Source of the DNA: Amycolatopsis suaedae
GTDB lineage: Bacteria; Actinomycetota; Actinomycetes; Mycobacteriales; Pseudonocardiaceae
Assembly (NCBI RefSeq): GCF_004214935.1
Contig: NZ_SFCC01000012.1
Span: 225,403 to 289,402, forward strand
Reading direction: 5' to 3'
DNA: 64,000 nt
In this document: positions 35,808-44,125 of the stretch, piece after piece
How the letters are laid out: each line of letters opens with the position of its first letter
Numbering within the stretch: position 1 is the first letter of the stretch
Made by a program: the position numbers and the translations under genes
Notes under the pieces: generated by a model
Told to the model about the DNA's origin: nothing
The model's database searches: none
Seen by the model: the letters and a program-made list of their open reading frames with translations, nothing else

Positions 35808-36146
35808 TCAGCCACCTCCCGCGCGCTGCGCGCCGAACTCGACCAGCAGCACCCCGCCGATGACGAGCACGATGCCCAGGCCGATGACCCAGGTGAGCGA
35901 GTCGCCGAAGAGCACCGCGCCGCCCACCGCGGTCAGCGCCACGCCCGACGCGGCCCAGATCCCGTAGGCGACGCCCACCGGCATGCCCAGCCGCAGCACC
36001 CGCGCCACGGCGGCGAAGGCGCCCGCGTACCCGGCGACGACCGCGACCAGCCACCACGGGCGGGTGAAGCCCTCCGACGCCCGCAGCGACAGGGTGGCAA
36101 CCACCTCCAGCGCGATCGCGCCGGTCAGCAGCGTCCACCTGTTCAT
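35808..36146 (-). CDS. SMR protein, first subunit, 112 aa
   Basis: The four-helix SMR fold with Glu14 in IALEVVATLSLRAS, GVAYGIWAASGVALTAVGG and LGIVLVIGGVLLVEFG. It overlaps the TetR stop by 4 bp (ATGA) and is followed after 2 bp by the second SMR gene. The pair should export cationic or hydrophobic drugs with proton antiport under TetR control. Confidence 0.9.
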   Translation of the reverse strand: MNRWTLLTGAIALEVVATLSLRASEGFTRPWWLVAVVAGYAGAFAAVARVLRLGMPVGVAYGIWAASGVALTAVGGAVLFGDSLTWVIGLGIVLVIGGVLLVEFGAQRAGGG

Positions 36147-36688
36147 CGCCGGTCACCCCGCGCCAGCAGGCCGATCCGCCGCAGGACGGCCGCCCGCATC
36201 CGGGTGCCGATGCCGCTGGTGCCGGTGGCCTCGGCGAACCACAGCCCGTCGGCCGCCAGCCGGGCGACCACCCGGTCCACCGCCGCGTCGTCCACAGTGG
36301 ACTTCGGCTCGGCGACCCAGCGGTCGAGCATGGCGCGCCACGGGGCGAGCAGTGCCTCGTTGTGCAGCGAGTCGACCAGGATCTCCATGTCCGCCCTGCT
36401 CGCGGAGGCACCGGCGAACACCTGCGTGTAGGCGCGGACCCGCTCACCGGGCGTGGCCTCGTCGAACGGCTTGCCCAGCTCGCGCAGCATCGCCTCCTCC
36501 CAGCCGCCGATGATGTGCTCGACCACCGCGAGCATCAGCGCGTCCTTGCCCGCGAAGTGGTAGATCAGCCCGCCCTTGCTCAGCCCCGCCTCCTGCGCGG
36601 CCGCCTCCAGCGTCAGGCTGCCCACCCCGTCCCGCTCGGCCAGCCGCACCGCGGCGTCCAGAATGGCCGTCCTCGAACTCGGTCTCAT
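36143..36688 (-). CDS. TetR-family repressor, 181 aa
   Basis: An N-terminal HTH (LTLEAAAQEAGLSKGGLIYHFAGKDAL) is followed by the helical ligand domain. It is the first gene of the SMR-SMR-P450 operon, and a near-perfect 30-bp palindrome sits 5 bp upstream of its ATG, so autorepression relieved by a substrate of the pump is expected. The GTCCAC(A/T)GTGGAC word is embedded in the coding sequence at 36290 as STVD. Confidence 0.92.
   Translation of the reverse strand: MRPSSRTAILDAAVRLAERDGVGSLTLEAAAQEAGLSKGGLIYHFAGKDALMLAVVEHIIGGWEEAMLRELGKPFDEATPGERVRAYTQVFAGASASRADMEILVDSLHNEALLAPWRAMLDRWVAEPKSTVDDAAVDRVVARLAADGLWFAEATGTSGIGTRMRAAVLRRIGLLARGDRR
36290..36302. repeat. GTCCACAGTGGAC palindrome
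   Basis: One of the recurrent 13-bp words discussed in the findings. It lies inside the TetR gene and encodes Ser-Thr-Val-Asp with the rare Thr codon ACT. Confidence 0.8.
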
Positions 36689-36692
36689 GGGC

Positions 36693-36722
36693 GTAACTGT
36701 ACCGACCGGTTGGTGCAGTTAC
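36693..36722. promoter_or_regulatory. TetR operator
   Basis: GTAACTG and CAGTTAC form the outer arms, and ACCGACCGG-TTGGT the centre; 13 of 15 positions pair. It lies 5 bp upstream of the TetR start, where a bound repressor would block the operon promoter. Confidence 0.85.
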
Positions 36723-36742
36723 AAGCGCGGTGACAGCCGGAT

Positions 36743-36797
36743 GCTCGTGAAGGCCACCTTCACCACGTGTGACGTAATGAAGGTGGCCTTCACGAGC
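36743..36797. repeat. Palindromic intergenic element, perfect copy
   Basis: Eighteen-base arms GCTCGTGAAGGCCACCTT and AAGGTGGCCTTCACGAGC match perfectly around an ACGTGTGACGTAATG loop. It starts one base after the arginase-family stop and precedes the TetR operator region. It is the best preserved copy together with 53635. Confidence 0.9.
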
Positions 36798-36798
36798 G

Positions 36799-37698
36799 TC
36801 AGGCGCGGGTCAGGGCCTCCACCAGGAGGTCGGCGAGGGTGGCGGCGAGGCGGCCGTCCGGGTCGAGGTCGGGATCGAAGATGCCCACGTGCATGCCGAC
36901 GCAGCCGGGCGCGGCGACCAGCGTCGCCAGCAGCTCGGTGAACTCCGGCCCGTCGAGGCCGCCGGGGTCGGGGCTGTCGACGGCGGGCATGATCGCCGGG
37001 TCGAGGATGTCGACGTCCAGGTGCAGCCAGAAACCGTCCAACCCGGCCAGGTGCTCGACACCCGCCCTGGCCGCCCGCGCCGGCCCCTCCGCCCGCAGCC
37101 TGGCGGTCTCCCACACCGGAATCCCGGCCGCACGCAGCTCTTCGAGGAAGGCGTCGTCGTCACGCACGCCGTAGACGACCGCGTCGGTGTCGCGCACGTA
37201 CGGCCCGCGGCCCTCCAGGTCGGTCAGGTCGGCCTGGCCGCGGCCGGTGACCAGCGCCAGCGCCTCCCCGCCCGCGGCACCGACCGGGCCGACGGCGCCG
37301 ACGTTGCCGGGGTGCCGGAAGTCGCCGTGCCCGTCCAGGTAGGCCACGCCGTAGCGGCCCCGGCGCGCCAGCGCCAGTGCCGGGCCGAGCAGGATGCTGC
37401 ACTCCCCGCCCAGCACCACCGGGAACTCCCCGGCGTCCAGCAGCGCCTCCACCCGGCCGGCGAGCACGCGGCTGTAGCCGGCGATGGCGGCGGCGTTGAA
37501 CACCCCGTCACCGGGCTGCCAGCCCCCTCGGTCGTAGCGCGGCGGCGTGACGCAGCCGGCGTCGCGCGCGCCCAGCCGGGTCAGCAGTCCCTGGTCCCGC
37601 AGCGCACCGGCGAGCTTGTAGCAGCCGGGCACCAGACCGTCACCTGGCGGGCGCAGGCCGAGGTTGGACGGCGCGTCGAGGATGGCAAGCGATCGCAT
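36799..37698 (-). CDS. Arginase/agmatinase-family hydrolase, 299 aa
   Basis: Ureohydrolase fold with the metal motifs DGHGDF and HLDVDILDP, and GGECS where classical arginases have GGDHS. The first manganese-ligand His is thus a Cys, and DAHxD is DGHGD; the other ligands are kept. This occurs in divergent members of the family. The substrate may be a guanidino or formimino compound. It diverges from the chitinase gene, with a 15-bp palindrome 20 bp upstream of its start. Confidence 0.82.
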   Translation of the reverse strand: MRSLAILDAPSNLGLRPPGDGLVPGCYKLAGALRDQGLLTRLGARDAGCVTPPRYDRGGWQPGDGVFNAAAIAGYSRVLAGRVEALLDAGEFPVVLGGECSILLGPALALARRGRYGVAYLDGHGDFRHPGNVGAVGPVGAAGGEALALVTGRGQADLTDLEGRGPYVRDTDAVVYGVRDDDAFLEELRAAGIPVWETARLRAEGPARAARAGVEHLAGLDGFWLHLDVDILDPAIMPAVDSPDPGGLDGPEFTELLATLVAAPGCVGMHVGIFDPDLDPDGRLAATLADLLVEALTRA

Positions 37699-37717
37699 TC
37701 CCCGACCCTAACTTTTG

Positions 37718-37732
37718 TTGGGTATTACCCAA
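37718..37732. promoter_or_regulatory. 15-bp palindrome in the arginase/chitinase promoter region
   Basis: TTGGGTATTACCCAA is symmetric about its central base and lies 19 bp from the arginase-family start. It is a probable operator; the regulator is not evident in the window. Confidence 0.6.
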
Positions 37733-37812
37733 AGTCGCTGATGACTTGGTGAAAGACATGAAGTAAGTTCAAGACCGCCGCCGCCACCCCGCCCAGTGAA
37801 GGGATCGTGTCG

Positions 37813-38835
37813 ATGAGGACACCTGCGATGGCCGGCGTCAACGGGAACTCGCCCCGCCTGGCCTCCGCCCGCCGTGTCCGGTGGGCCGCCGCGGGCCTGG
37901 CCGTGGCCACCGCGCTGGCCACGCTGACCGGAACCGCGGCGACGGCCGCACCGGCTCCGGCCGCCGACCTGCCCGCCGGCTTCCGCAGCGTCGGCTACAT
38001 GCCGTCGTGGTCGGGCAGCGTCAACTCCATCCAGTACCGCAAGCTCACCCACATCAACTACGCGTTCGTGCTGCCCAACGCCAACGGCTCCCTGCAGGCC
38101 GTTCCCGACCCGAACAAGCTGCGCTCGCTGGTGTCGCAGGGCCACGCCAACGGCGTCAAGGTGTCGCTGGCCGTCGGTGGCTGGAACGACGGCAACGACT
38201 CGGCGTTCGAGGCCCTGGCCGCCAACGCGAACAGCCGGACCACCTTCGTCAACGCACTGGTCAACGTCGTGAACCAGTACAACCTCGACGGGGTGGACAT
38301 CGACTGGGAGTACCCGGATCCCGGGCAGTCGGCGAACAACTTCACCGCGCTGATGCGGCAGCTGAGCACCGCCATGCACAGCAGGGGCAAGCTGCTGACC
38401 GCCGCGGTGGTCTCCGGCGGCGGCACGGCCAACGGCGTGCAGCCCGCGGTGTTCGGCCTGGTCGACTTCCTCAACATCATGGCCTACGACGGCGGCAGCC
38501 CGCACGCCAACTACGACTGGTCGATCGCCTCGGTCAACGGCTGGAAGCAGCGCGGCCTGCCGGCGAACAAGGCCGTGCTGGGCGTGCCGTTCTACAGCAG
38601 GCCCGGCTACCAGACCTACGCCCAGCTGGTCGCCCAGAACCCGGCCAACGCCAACCGCGACTGCGTCACCGTGAGCGGCACCCAGCAGTGCTACAACGGC
38701 ATCCCCACGATCAAGCGCAAGACCCAGTGGGCCAGGGCGAACGCCGGCGGCATCATGAACTGGGAGCTGTCCCAGGACGCCTCCGGCGCCAACTCGCTGG
38801 TCAGCGCGATCTACACCGCCGCGGGCGGCAGCTGA
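37813..38835 (+). CDS. Secreted GH18 chitinase, 340 aa
   Basis: GAAGGGA stands 8 bp before the ATG at 37813; a GTG two codons earlier is also possible. A signal peptide (cleavage near residue 47) precedes a single GH18 TIM barrel. The catalytic DxxDxDxE motif is DGVDIDWEYP with acid Glu intact; SLAVGGWNDG and NIMAYDGG are the other family blocks. No chitin-binding module is attached. It should cleave chitin or related beta-1,4-GlcNAc polymers outside the cell. A strong terminator follows. Confidence 0.93.
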   Translation: MRTPAMAGVNGNSPRLASARRVRWAAAGLAVATALATLTGTAATAAPAPAADLPAGFRSVGYMPSWSGSVNSIQYRKLTHINYAFVLPNANGSLQAVPDPNKLRSLVSQGHANGVKVSLAVGGWNDGNDSAFEALAANANSRTTFVNALVNVVNQYNLDGVDIDWEYPDPGQSANNFTALMRQLSTAMHSRGKLLTAAVVSGGGTANGVQPAVFGLVDFLNIMAYDGGSPHANYDWSIASVNGWKQRGLPANKAVLGVPFYSRPGYQTYAQLVAQNPANANRDCVTVSGTQQCYNGIPTIKRKTQWARANAGGIMNWELSQDASGANSLVSAIYTAAGGS

Positions 38836-38847
38836 CCGACGCACCGG

Positions 38848-38887
38848 ACATGGCCGCTCGCACCCGCGCGAGCGGCCATGTTCTTTA
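38848..38887 (+). terminator. Rho-independent terminator after the chitinase gene
   Basis: ACATGGCCGCTCG and CGAGCGGCCATGT form a 13-bp perfect stem with a short GC-rich loop, followed by TCTTTAT, 12 bp downstream of the stop. Confidence 0.85.
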
Positions 38888-38974
38888 TCTACACAACTCC
38901 GGTGGTACCGGCGGGCCGTGTCTAGGGTCACAGCGGTCGGCGCGACGAGGCGCCCTGCTGCGAGGAGGTCGACG

Positions 38975-40372
38975 GTGACCCGACTACGTGCGGCACTGGT
39001 CTGCGTGGCGAGCGCGGTCCTGCTGGCCGGGCTCACGCCCGCGGCGGCCGCCGGCGGTGGCGGCCCCTCCCCCGCGGACTGCCCGGAGAAGCTGCCCGCG
39101 GGCACCCGCTGCTTCGGCGGCAAGGACGCCGCGGGCGCCTACTACCTGATCGCGTTTCCCCGGTCCTGGAACGGAACGCTGGTCATGCACGCCCACGGCG
39201 GGCCCGACCTCGGGGCCGCCTCGCCGGAACGCACCAGCGAGGACCTGAGCCGCTGGGCGGTCATGGTCGACCAGGGCTACGCCTGGGCGGGCAGCTCCTA
39301 CCGGCGGGGCGGCTACGGCACCCGCATGGGCGCCGAGGACACCGAGAACCTGCGCAGGCTGTTCGGCTCGGCGTTCGGCACACCCCGCCGGACACTGCTG
39401 CACGGGCAGTCCTGGGGCGGCAACATCGCCGCCAAGACCGCCGAGCTGTACGGGCGCCACTACGCGGGCGTGCTGCTCACCAACGGTGCCGTCGCGGGCG
39501 GCACCCGGGGTTACAACCACCGGGTCGACCTGCGGGTGGTGTACCAGTACTACTGCCGCAACCACCCGCGGCCGGACGAACCGCAGTATCCACTGTGGAC
39601 GGGCCTGCCCGCGGACTCGGCGATGACCACTGCCGACCTGCGGGCGCGGCTGCAGGAGTGCACCGGCTACCAGTCACCGCCCGAGCGGCGCACGGCCGTC
39701 CAGCAGCGCAACCTCAGCGACATCCTCGCGGTGACCCGCATCCCGGAACGCACGCTGGCCTCGCACCTGCAGTTCGCCACGTTCACCTTCCGGGACATGG
39801 TGGGAACGCGGCTGGGCGGGCGCAACCCGTTCAGCAACGTCGGCGTGCGCTACACCGGCTCCCACGACGACGCCGCGCTCAACCGCGGCGTGGCCCGGTT
39901 CGCGGCCGACCCGGCCGCCCGCCGCGACCTCGCCTACGACAGCGACCTGACCGGCGAGGTGCCGATCCCGGTGCTGAGCCTGCACGCCATCGACGACCCG
40001 ACCGTGTTCGTCGAGCAGGAGTCGGCCTACCGGGCGACGCTGCGGGCGACCGGCCGGTCCGGGCTGCTGGTCCAGACGTTCACCAGGGAACGCGAGCACA
40101 GCGCGCTCAGCCCGTCCGGTTACGCCGCCGCCGTCGACGCGTTGCAGCGGTGGATCGACACCGGCCGGGCGCCGACGCCGGCGTCGGTGGCCGCCGCCTG
40201 CCCGGCCTTCGACGCCCGCTACGGCACCGGCTGCCACTTCGACCCCGGCTACCGGCCTGCCGCCTTCGAGGACCGGGTGGCGCCCCGGCCGGGGCAGCGG
40301 CACTGGCCGGCGATGAGCGGCCTGGAGTCGTGGCTGTGGAGTCACATCCCCGGTGTGGGCATCAAGCCCTGA
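38975..40372 (+). CDS. Secreted alpha/beta hydrolase, 465 aa
   Basis: The GTG at 38975 has CGAGGAGG 7 bp upstream; a longer reading has no site. After the signal peptide and a Cys-containing stretch (CPEKLPAGTRC) comes an alpha/beta hydrolase core with nucleophile Ser in LHGQSWGGN. Candidate acid and His are Asp in HAIDDPTV and His in TREREHSALS. The family is uncertain; it could be a peptidase or esterase. Its 3' end overlaps the convergent sigma-partner gene by 11 bp. Position 39588 carries ATCCACTGTGGAC. Confidence 0.75.
   Translation: MTRLRAALVCVASAVLLAGLTPAAAAGGGGPSPADCPEKLPAGTRCFGGKDAAGAYYLIAFPRSWNGTLVMHAHGGPDLGAASPERTSEDLSRWAVMVDQGYAWAGSSYRRGGYGTRMGAEDTENLRRLFGSAFGTPRRTLLHGQSWGGNIAAKTAELYGRHYAGVLLTNGAVAGGTRGYNHRVDLRVVYQYYCRNHPRPDEPQYPLWTGLPADSAMTTADLRARLQECTGYQSPPERRTAVQQRNLSDILAVTRIPERTLASHLQFATFTFRDMVGTRLGGRNPFSNVGVRYTGSHDDAALNRGVARFAADPAARRDLAYDSDLTGEVPIPVLSLHAIDDPTVFVEQESAYRATLRATGRSGLLVQTFTREREHSALSPSGYAAAVDALQRWIDTGRAPTPASVAAACPAFDARYGTGCHFDPGYRPAAFEDRVAPRPGQRHWPAMSGLESWLWSHIPGVGIKP
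39588..39600. repeat. ATCCACTGTGGAC, near-palindromic word
   Basis: One mismatch from the GTCCAC(A/T)GTGGAC word. In this gene it is read as Pro-Leu-Trp-Thr, not STVD. Confidence 0.6.
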
Positions 40373-41375
40373 CCGGGTTCGCCGTCCAGGACGCCGGGTC
40401 CGCCGGGTCGGGTACCAGCTCGACCGCGGCGGCCAGGTCCTGGACCACGCCGGGCCCGCCGTAGCCGGCGAGGTCGCCGGGCGGATCGGCCCGCGCGGTC
40501 ACCGACAGACCCGCGCCGACCCCGAAGACGGTGAACGAGTCGGGCTGGGCCGACACCGCGTGCCCGGCGAGTTCGCCGGTCTGCGGGAGCTTCTCCCCCG
40601 GGACGAGTCCACTCCGGACGCCGACGGCGAGTGCGCGCACCGGCTCACCGGGCGGGTCGATCCGCTCACCGGTGGCGTAGAGCAGGACGGGGGCCTCGCC
40701 GTCCTGGCCCCGGATCCCGACCGGCCGCAGCCCGCCGCCGGGGGCGGGCACGGTGAACGGGAACCGCGGCCGCTCGCCGCCGGGTGCGACGCTCTCGGCC
40801 ACCCGCCGCGCCCTGGCGTCCAGGTCGCCGAACGGGCCGTCGAGCACGACATAGCCCCAGGCGCCGGGCTGCCACTCCCAGGCCATGGTCACGACGTCGC
40901 CCTGGTGCCGGTAGTACACCGGCGACGGGCCCTGCCCGCCCCTGGTGATCCCGTCCCAGACGAAGCCGTTGCCCGGCGACGGTCCGCGGCCCCGCGCGTA
41001 GACGGTGACCGTGCCGCCGCCCACCCCGGACCGCTCCAGGCCGAGCTGGACGGTCTGCCGGTACCGCCCGGTCTCGTAACCGACCGGCGTGTAGCCACCG
41101 GCCGATCCGACGACGAGTGCCCGCTGGAACGGGTCGAACTCGCCGAAGCCCGCGGGGGTGACGTCCTCGGGGGCCGATGAGCCACGGAACAGTCCCGGCA
41201 CCAGGACACCGGCCAGGACCACCAGCACGGCGGCGATCCCGCCGGCGGCGATGCGGGCGCGGCGGCGCGCACGCCCGGCACGCACCGCCGCCTCGACGTC
41301 CACAGTGGATTTTTCAGGCGGGGAGACCCGCAGCGGCGCCAGCAGTTCCGCCAGCTCGCGGTCGTGGTCGGTCAC
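40362..41375 (-). CDS. Membrane partner of the ECF sigma factor (anti-sigma-like), 337 aa
   Basis: The GTG at 41375 overlaps the sigma stop (GTGA) and has GGAGGTG upstream. A cytoplasmic N-terminus (about 55 aa, LAELLAPLRVS), one membrane helix (about 45-70) and a large extracellular domain follow. The layout is that of putative anti-sigma proteins downstream of SigE-type ECF factors, but I see no zinc anti-sigma motif. The position 41298 carries the 13-bp word as STVD (codon ACT). The 3' end converges with the hydrolase gene. Confidence 0.65.
   Translation of the reverse strand: MTDHDRELAELLAPLRVSPPEKSTVDVEAAVRAGRARRRARIAAGGIAAVLVVLAGVLVPGLFRGSSAPEDVTPAGFGEFDPFQRALVVGSAGGYTPVGYETGRYRQTVQLGLERSGVGGGTVTVYARGRGPSPGNGFVWDGITRGGQGPSPVYYRHQGDVVTMAWEWQPGAWGYVVLDGPFGDLDARARRVAESVAPGGERPRFPFTVPAPGGGLRPVGIRGQDGEAPVLLYATGERIDPPGEPVRALAVGVRSGLVPGEKLPQTGELAGHAVSAQPDSFTVFGVGAGLSVTARADPPGDLAGYGGPGVVQDLAAAVELVPDPADPASWTANPVRA
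41298..41310. repeat. GTCCACAGTGGAT, near-palindromic word
   Basis: Encodes Ser-Thr-Val-Asp with ACT in the anti-sigma-like gene; one base off the full palindrome. Confidence 0.65.
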
Positions 41376-41884
41376 CGGTGCACCTCCGTCCATTCCGGCA
41401 CCCGCGCGCCGAGCAGGTCACGCAGCCGCCGTAGCCCGTGCCGGGTCTGGCCTTTCACACTCGCCTCCGAGCAGCCGACGGCCCTGGCGACCTCGGCCAC
41501 CGGCAGGTCGCTGAGGAACCGCAGGACCAGGACCGCCCGCTGTTTCGGCGGCAGCCGGTCCAGTGCCGCGCGCAGCACCTGCCGGGTCTCGACGTCCGGC
41601 CGCTCGCCCGCGGCCTGCGGCAGCTCGGCGGGCCCGCCCACCAGCCGCACCGCCGCCCACCGGCGGCGCTGCTCGTTGAGGAACGTGCGCACGACGATCC
41701 GCCTGCAGTAGGCGTCCAGGTCGCCTGCCCGGCGCGCCCGCCACCAGTGCAGGTACAGCCGGGTGATGGCGACCTGGACGACGTCGTCGGCGCGGTGCGC
41801 GTCGCCGCACAGGCCCAGGGCGATCGCCCGCAGCCGGGGCAGCTGCCCGGTCACGTAGGCGGTGAACTCGCGCTCAGTGCTCAC
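41372..41884 (-). CDS. SigE-type ECF sigma factor, 170 aa
   Basis: Region 2 (LRAIALGLCGDAHRADDVVQVAITRLYLHW) and region 4 (LPPKQRAVLVLRFLSDLPVAEVARAVGCSEASVKGQTRHGL) are complete; the linker has no extra domain. It is a typical SigE-family actinobacterial ECF factor. The GTG start overlaps the end of the GT87 gene by 11 bp, and its stop overlaps the membrane partner gene, so all three are co-transcribed. Its target promoters cannot be read here. Confidence 0.9.
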   Translation of the reverse strand: MSTEREFTAYVTGQLPRLRAIALGLCGDAHRADDVVQVAITRLYLHWWRARRAGDLDAYCRRIVVRTFLNEQRRRWAAVRLVGGPAELPQAAGERPDVETRQVLRAALDRLPPKQRAVLVLRFLSDLPVAEVARAVGCSEASVKGQTRHGLRRLRDLLGARVPEWTEVHR

Positions 41885-43010
41885 CGGCGTGTCTCCTGCC
41901 GAGCCAGGCCGCGCCGGCGAGCGCGGCGAGACCGGTGAGCAGGTAGGCGTTGCCTGCGAGGTGCTGCCACGGCGCCCAGGCCAGTTCCCGGTGCTCCGCC
42001 GAGGGCAGCCAGGACTGCGGTGGCAGCACGAACACCGGCGCCGCCGCGACCCACCGGGAGCGGCGGGTGATCAGGACCAGCGCGGCAGGCACCACCCACA
42101 CCCAGTGATGGGACCAGGAGATCGGCGAGAGCACCAGCGCGGCCGTCGCGTTGACCAGCAGCGCCTCCGGCGGGTCCAGCCGTCGCATGGCGGTGACGGC
42201 CGCCCAGGCCACCCCCGCCGCCAGCACCAGGGTGACGGCCAGGTGTGCCGCGGGCGGCAGGTCCAGCCGGGCCAGTGCCCCCGGTATCCCCTGGTTGGTG
42301 ACGAACGGCGAGCCGCTGAGCCCGGACGCGGTGAACAGCTCGCCGAACCAGTACCGCGCCGAGGCCTCCGGCGCGGCCAGCACGCCGGCCAGCACCGTCG
42401 CGGCGACCGTGGCCGCCGCCGTCGCGACGGCGCGGAAGTCCTTGCGCAGCAGGAAGAACAGCAGGAACGCGGCCGGGGTGATCTTGATCGCGACGGCGAG
42501 GCCGACCAGCAGGCCACGTGGCCACCGGGTGCGCGGCAGCAGGCAGTCCGCGACCACCATGGCCATCAGCCAGAGGTTGACCTGGCCGAACCCCAGCGTG
42601 GACCGGACCGGTTCGCACAGCAGCGCCACCGGGACCGCGGCCGCGAGCGGCCCGGCAGGGGCGGCGGGCCACAGCCGGCGCGCCACGACATGGCAGGTCA
42701 GCGCCAGCGCGGCGACCGACGCCAGCGTCACCAGCGCCGCGGCCACCGGCCAGGGCAGCGCGGCCAGCGGGGCGAGCACCAGCGCGGCGAACGGCGGGTA
42801 GATGAACGGCAGCCAGATCCCCGCCGTGGTGGCGGCCAGCTCGCCGTAGAGGTCCGCGCCGGAGAACAACGCGGCGACGCCGAAGCGGTAGACCTGCAGG
42901 TCGATCGCCGCGAGCCCGCCGGTGACCGCGAGAACGGCCACGATCACCGCCGACACGGCCGCGGAGGCCACGACCAGGGCACGCGGCCGTGCGGCCAGCT
43001 GAACACTCAT
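41874..43010 (-). CDS. GT87-family polyprenyl-phosphate glycosyltransferase, 378 aa
   Basis: About ten membrane helices. The first loop has YRFGVAALFSGADLYG with an acidic residue and WLPFIYPPFAALVLAPLA, the signature of the DUF2029/GT87 (PimE-like) mannosyltransferases; STLGFGQVNLWL and SPISWSHHWVWVVPAAL are further family blocks. Such enzymes add mannose or arabinose to envelope glycolipids from a polyprenyl donor. It leads an operon with the ECF sigma gene. Confidence 0.87.
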   Translation of the reverse strand: MSVQLAARPRALVVASAAVSAVIVAVLAVTGGLAAIDLQVYRFGVAALFSGADLYGELAATTAGIWLPFIYPPFAALVLAPLAALPWPVAAALVTLASVAALALTCHVVARRLWPAAPAGPLAAAVPVALLCEPVRSTLGFGQVNLWLMAMVVADCLLPRTRWPRGLLVGLAVAIKITPAAFLLFFLLRKDFRAVATAAATVAATVLAGVLAAPEASARYWFGELFTASGLSGSPFVTNQGIPGALARLDLPPAAHLAVTLVLAAGVAWAAVTAMRRLDPPEALLVNATAALVLSPISWSHHWVWVVPAALVLITRRSRWVAAAPVFVLPPQSWLPSAEHRELAWAPWQHLAGNAYLLTGLAALAGAAWLGRRHAGEH

Positions 43011-43085
43011 GCCCCAGGGACACGGCCCGGCCCGGCCGCGGATACGTGATCCGGGTCACAGGCTGGACGCCGTACAGTCCGGCCC

Positions 43086-43508
43086 ATGCGACACGAGGTG
43101 GTCACGACCGTCCAGGCGCCGGCCGAGCTGGTCTGGCGCACGATCAGCACCGTCGAACGGTGGCCCGAGTGGACCCCGACGATGCGGGAGGTGACCCGCG
43201 CCGACACCGGTGAGCTGCGGGTGGGCAGCACCGCCGAGGTCCACCAGCCCGGCCAGCCGGTCCGCACCTGGACGGTCACCGAACTGGAGCCCGGCCGGTC
43301 GTTCACCTGGACCACGACGGGCCCGGGCCTGCGCCTGTCCGCCGATCACAGCCTGTCCGGCGACGGCTCCGGCGTGGTGGTGACGCTGGGGTTCACCGTC
43401 ACCGGGATCCTGGCGCCGCTGACCGGCCTGCTCGCCGGGCGCACCATCCGGCGGGCCGTCGAGACCGAGGCGGCCTCGCTCAGGACGTGGTGCGAAGAGC
43501 GGTCCTGA
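43086..43508 (+). CDS. SRPBCC-fold (polyketide cyclase/START-like) protein, 140 aa
   Basis: The family's opening, a strand followed by VQAPAELVWRTISTVERWPEWTPTM, then alternating strands and a long C-terminal helix (GRTIRRAVETEAASLRTWCEE). These proteins bind hydrophobic ligands; no catalytic residue is apparent. Its 3' end overlaps the convergent isochorismatase-like gene by 29 bp. Confidence 0.82.
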   Translation: MRHEVVTTVQAPAELVWRTISTVERWPEWTPTMREVTRADTGELRVGSTAEVHQPGQPVRTWTVTELEPGRSFTWTTTGPGLRLSADHSLSGDGSGVVVTLGFTVTGILAPLTGLLAGRTIRRAVETEAASLRTWCEERS

Positions 43509-44088
43509 CCTCCTCGGCGGTCAGGCAGCCCGCGGTGGTCAGCTCCAGGTTGGCCAGCGACACCGCGTGGGTCTCCGGCGTCGCGGCGGCACAGCAGTCC
43601 GACACCGGGTGCACGGTGAAGCCGAGGTCGGTGGCGTGCCGGCAGGTCTGCTCCACGGTGAGGTTGGTGGCCACGCCGGTGACCAGCAGGGTGTCGATCC
43701 CCCTGGCGGTCAGCCACTCCGGCAGGTCGTTACCGGCCAGGCCGGACAGCTTCTGGTTGTCGACCACCCGCGTGGCCGTGCCGTCCATCGGCTCGATGAT
43801 CCGCGAGCCGGTCCCGTCCGGGTGAAACGCGGCGCGGCCGGCCTCGACCGACCGCATGAACGCCGTGTTGCCCACCAGCGCGCCGCCGTCGTCGGGGACG
43901 GTGAACCGGGTGAACACGAGCGGGACACCGGCCTCGCTCATCCGCTGGTGGAACCGGGTGGCGCGGCCGACGACGCCGTCGCGGGCGACCGGTTCGGCCA
44001 GCAGCGGCCCGAAGAAGCCGCCGGGCTCGATGACGTTGTGCTGCCAGTGCAGTGCCAGGACGGCGGCACGGTGGGGACTGATCGACAT
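43480..44088 (-). CDS. Isochorismatase-like protein lacking the catalytic Cys, 202 aa
   Basis: The fold (ALHWQHNVI strand 1, VTGVATNLTVEQTCRHATDLGF, VHPVSDCCAAATPE) is that of cysteine hydrolases such as isochorismatase and nicotinamidase. Where the Asp-Lys-Cys triad should stand, Asp is replaced (LALHWQ) and Cys by Thr (NLTVEQT); only the Lys in NQKLSGL remains. The protein either uses another chemistry, or binds without hydrolysis. The 3' end overlaps the convergent SRPBCC gene. The start is the ATG at 44088. Confidence 0.8.
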   Translation of the reverse strand: MSISPHRAAVLALHWQHNVIEPGGFFGPLLAEPVARDGVVGRATRFHQRMSEAGVPLVFTRFTVPDDGGALVGNTAFMRSVEAGRAAFHPDGTGSRIIEPMDGTATRVVDNQKLSGLAGNDLPEWLTARGIDTLLVTGVATNLTVEQTCRHATDLGFTVHPVSDCCAAATPETHAVSLANLELTTAGCLTAEEVRTALRTTS

Positions 44089-44125
44089 CCCGGCATCCTG
44101 TCACGCACCGGGTTAGGCTTCGCCG

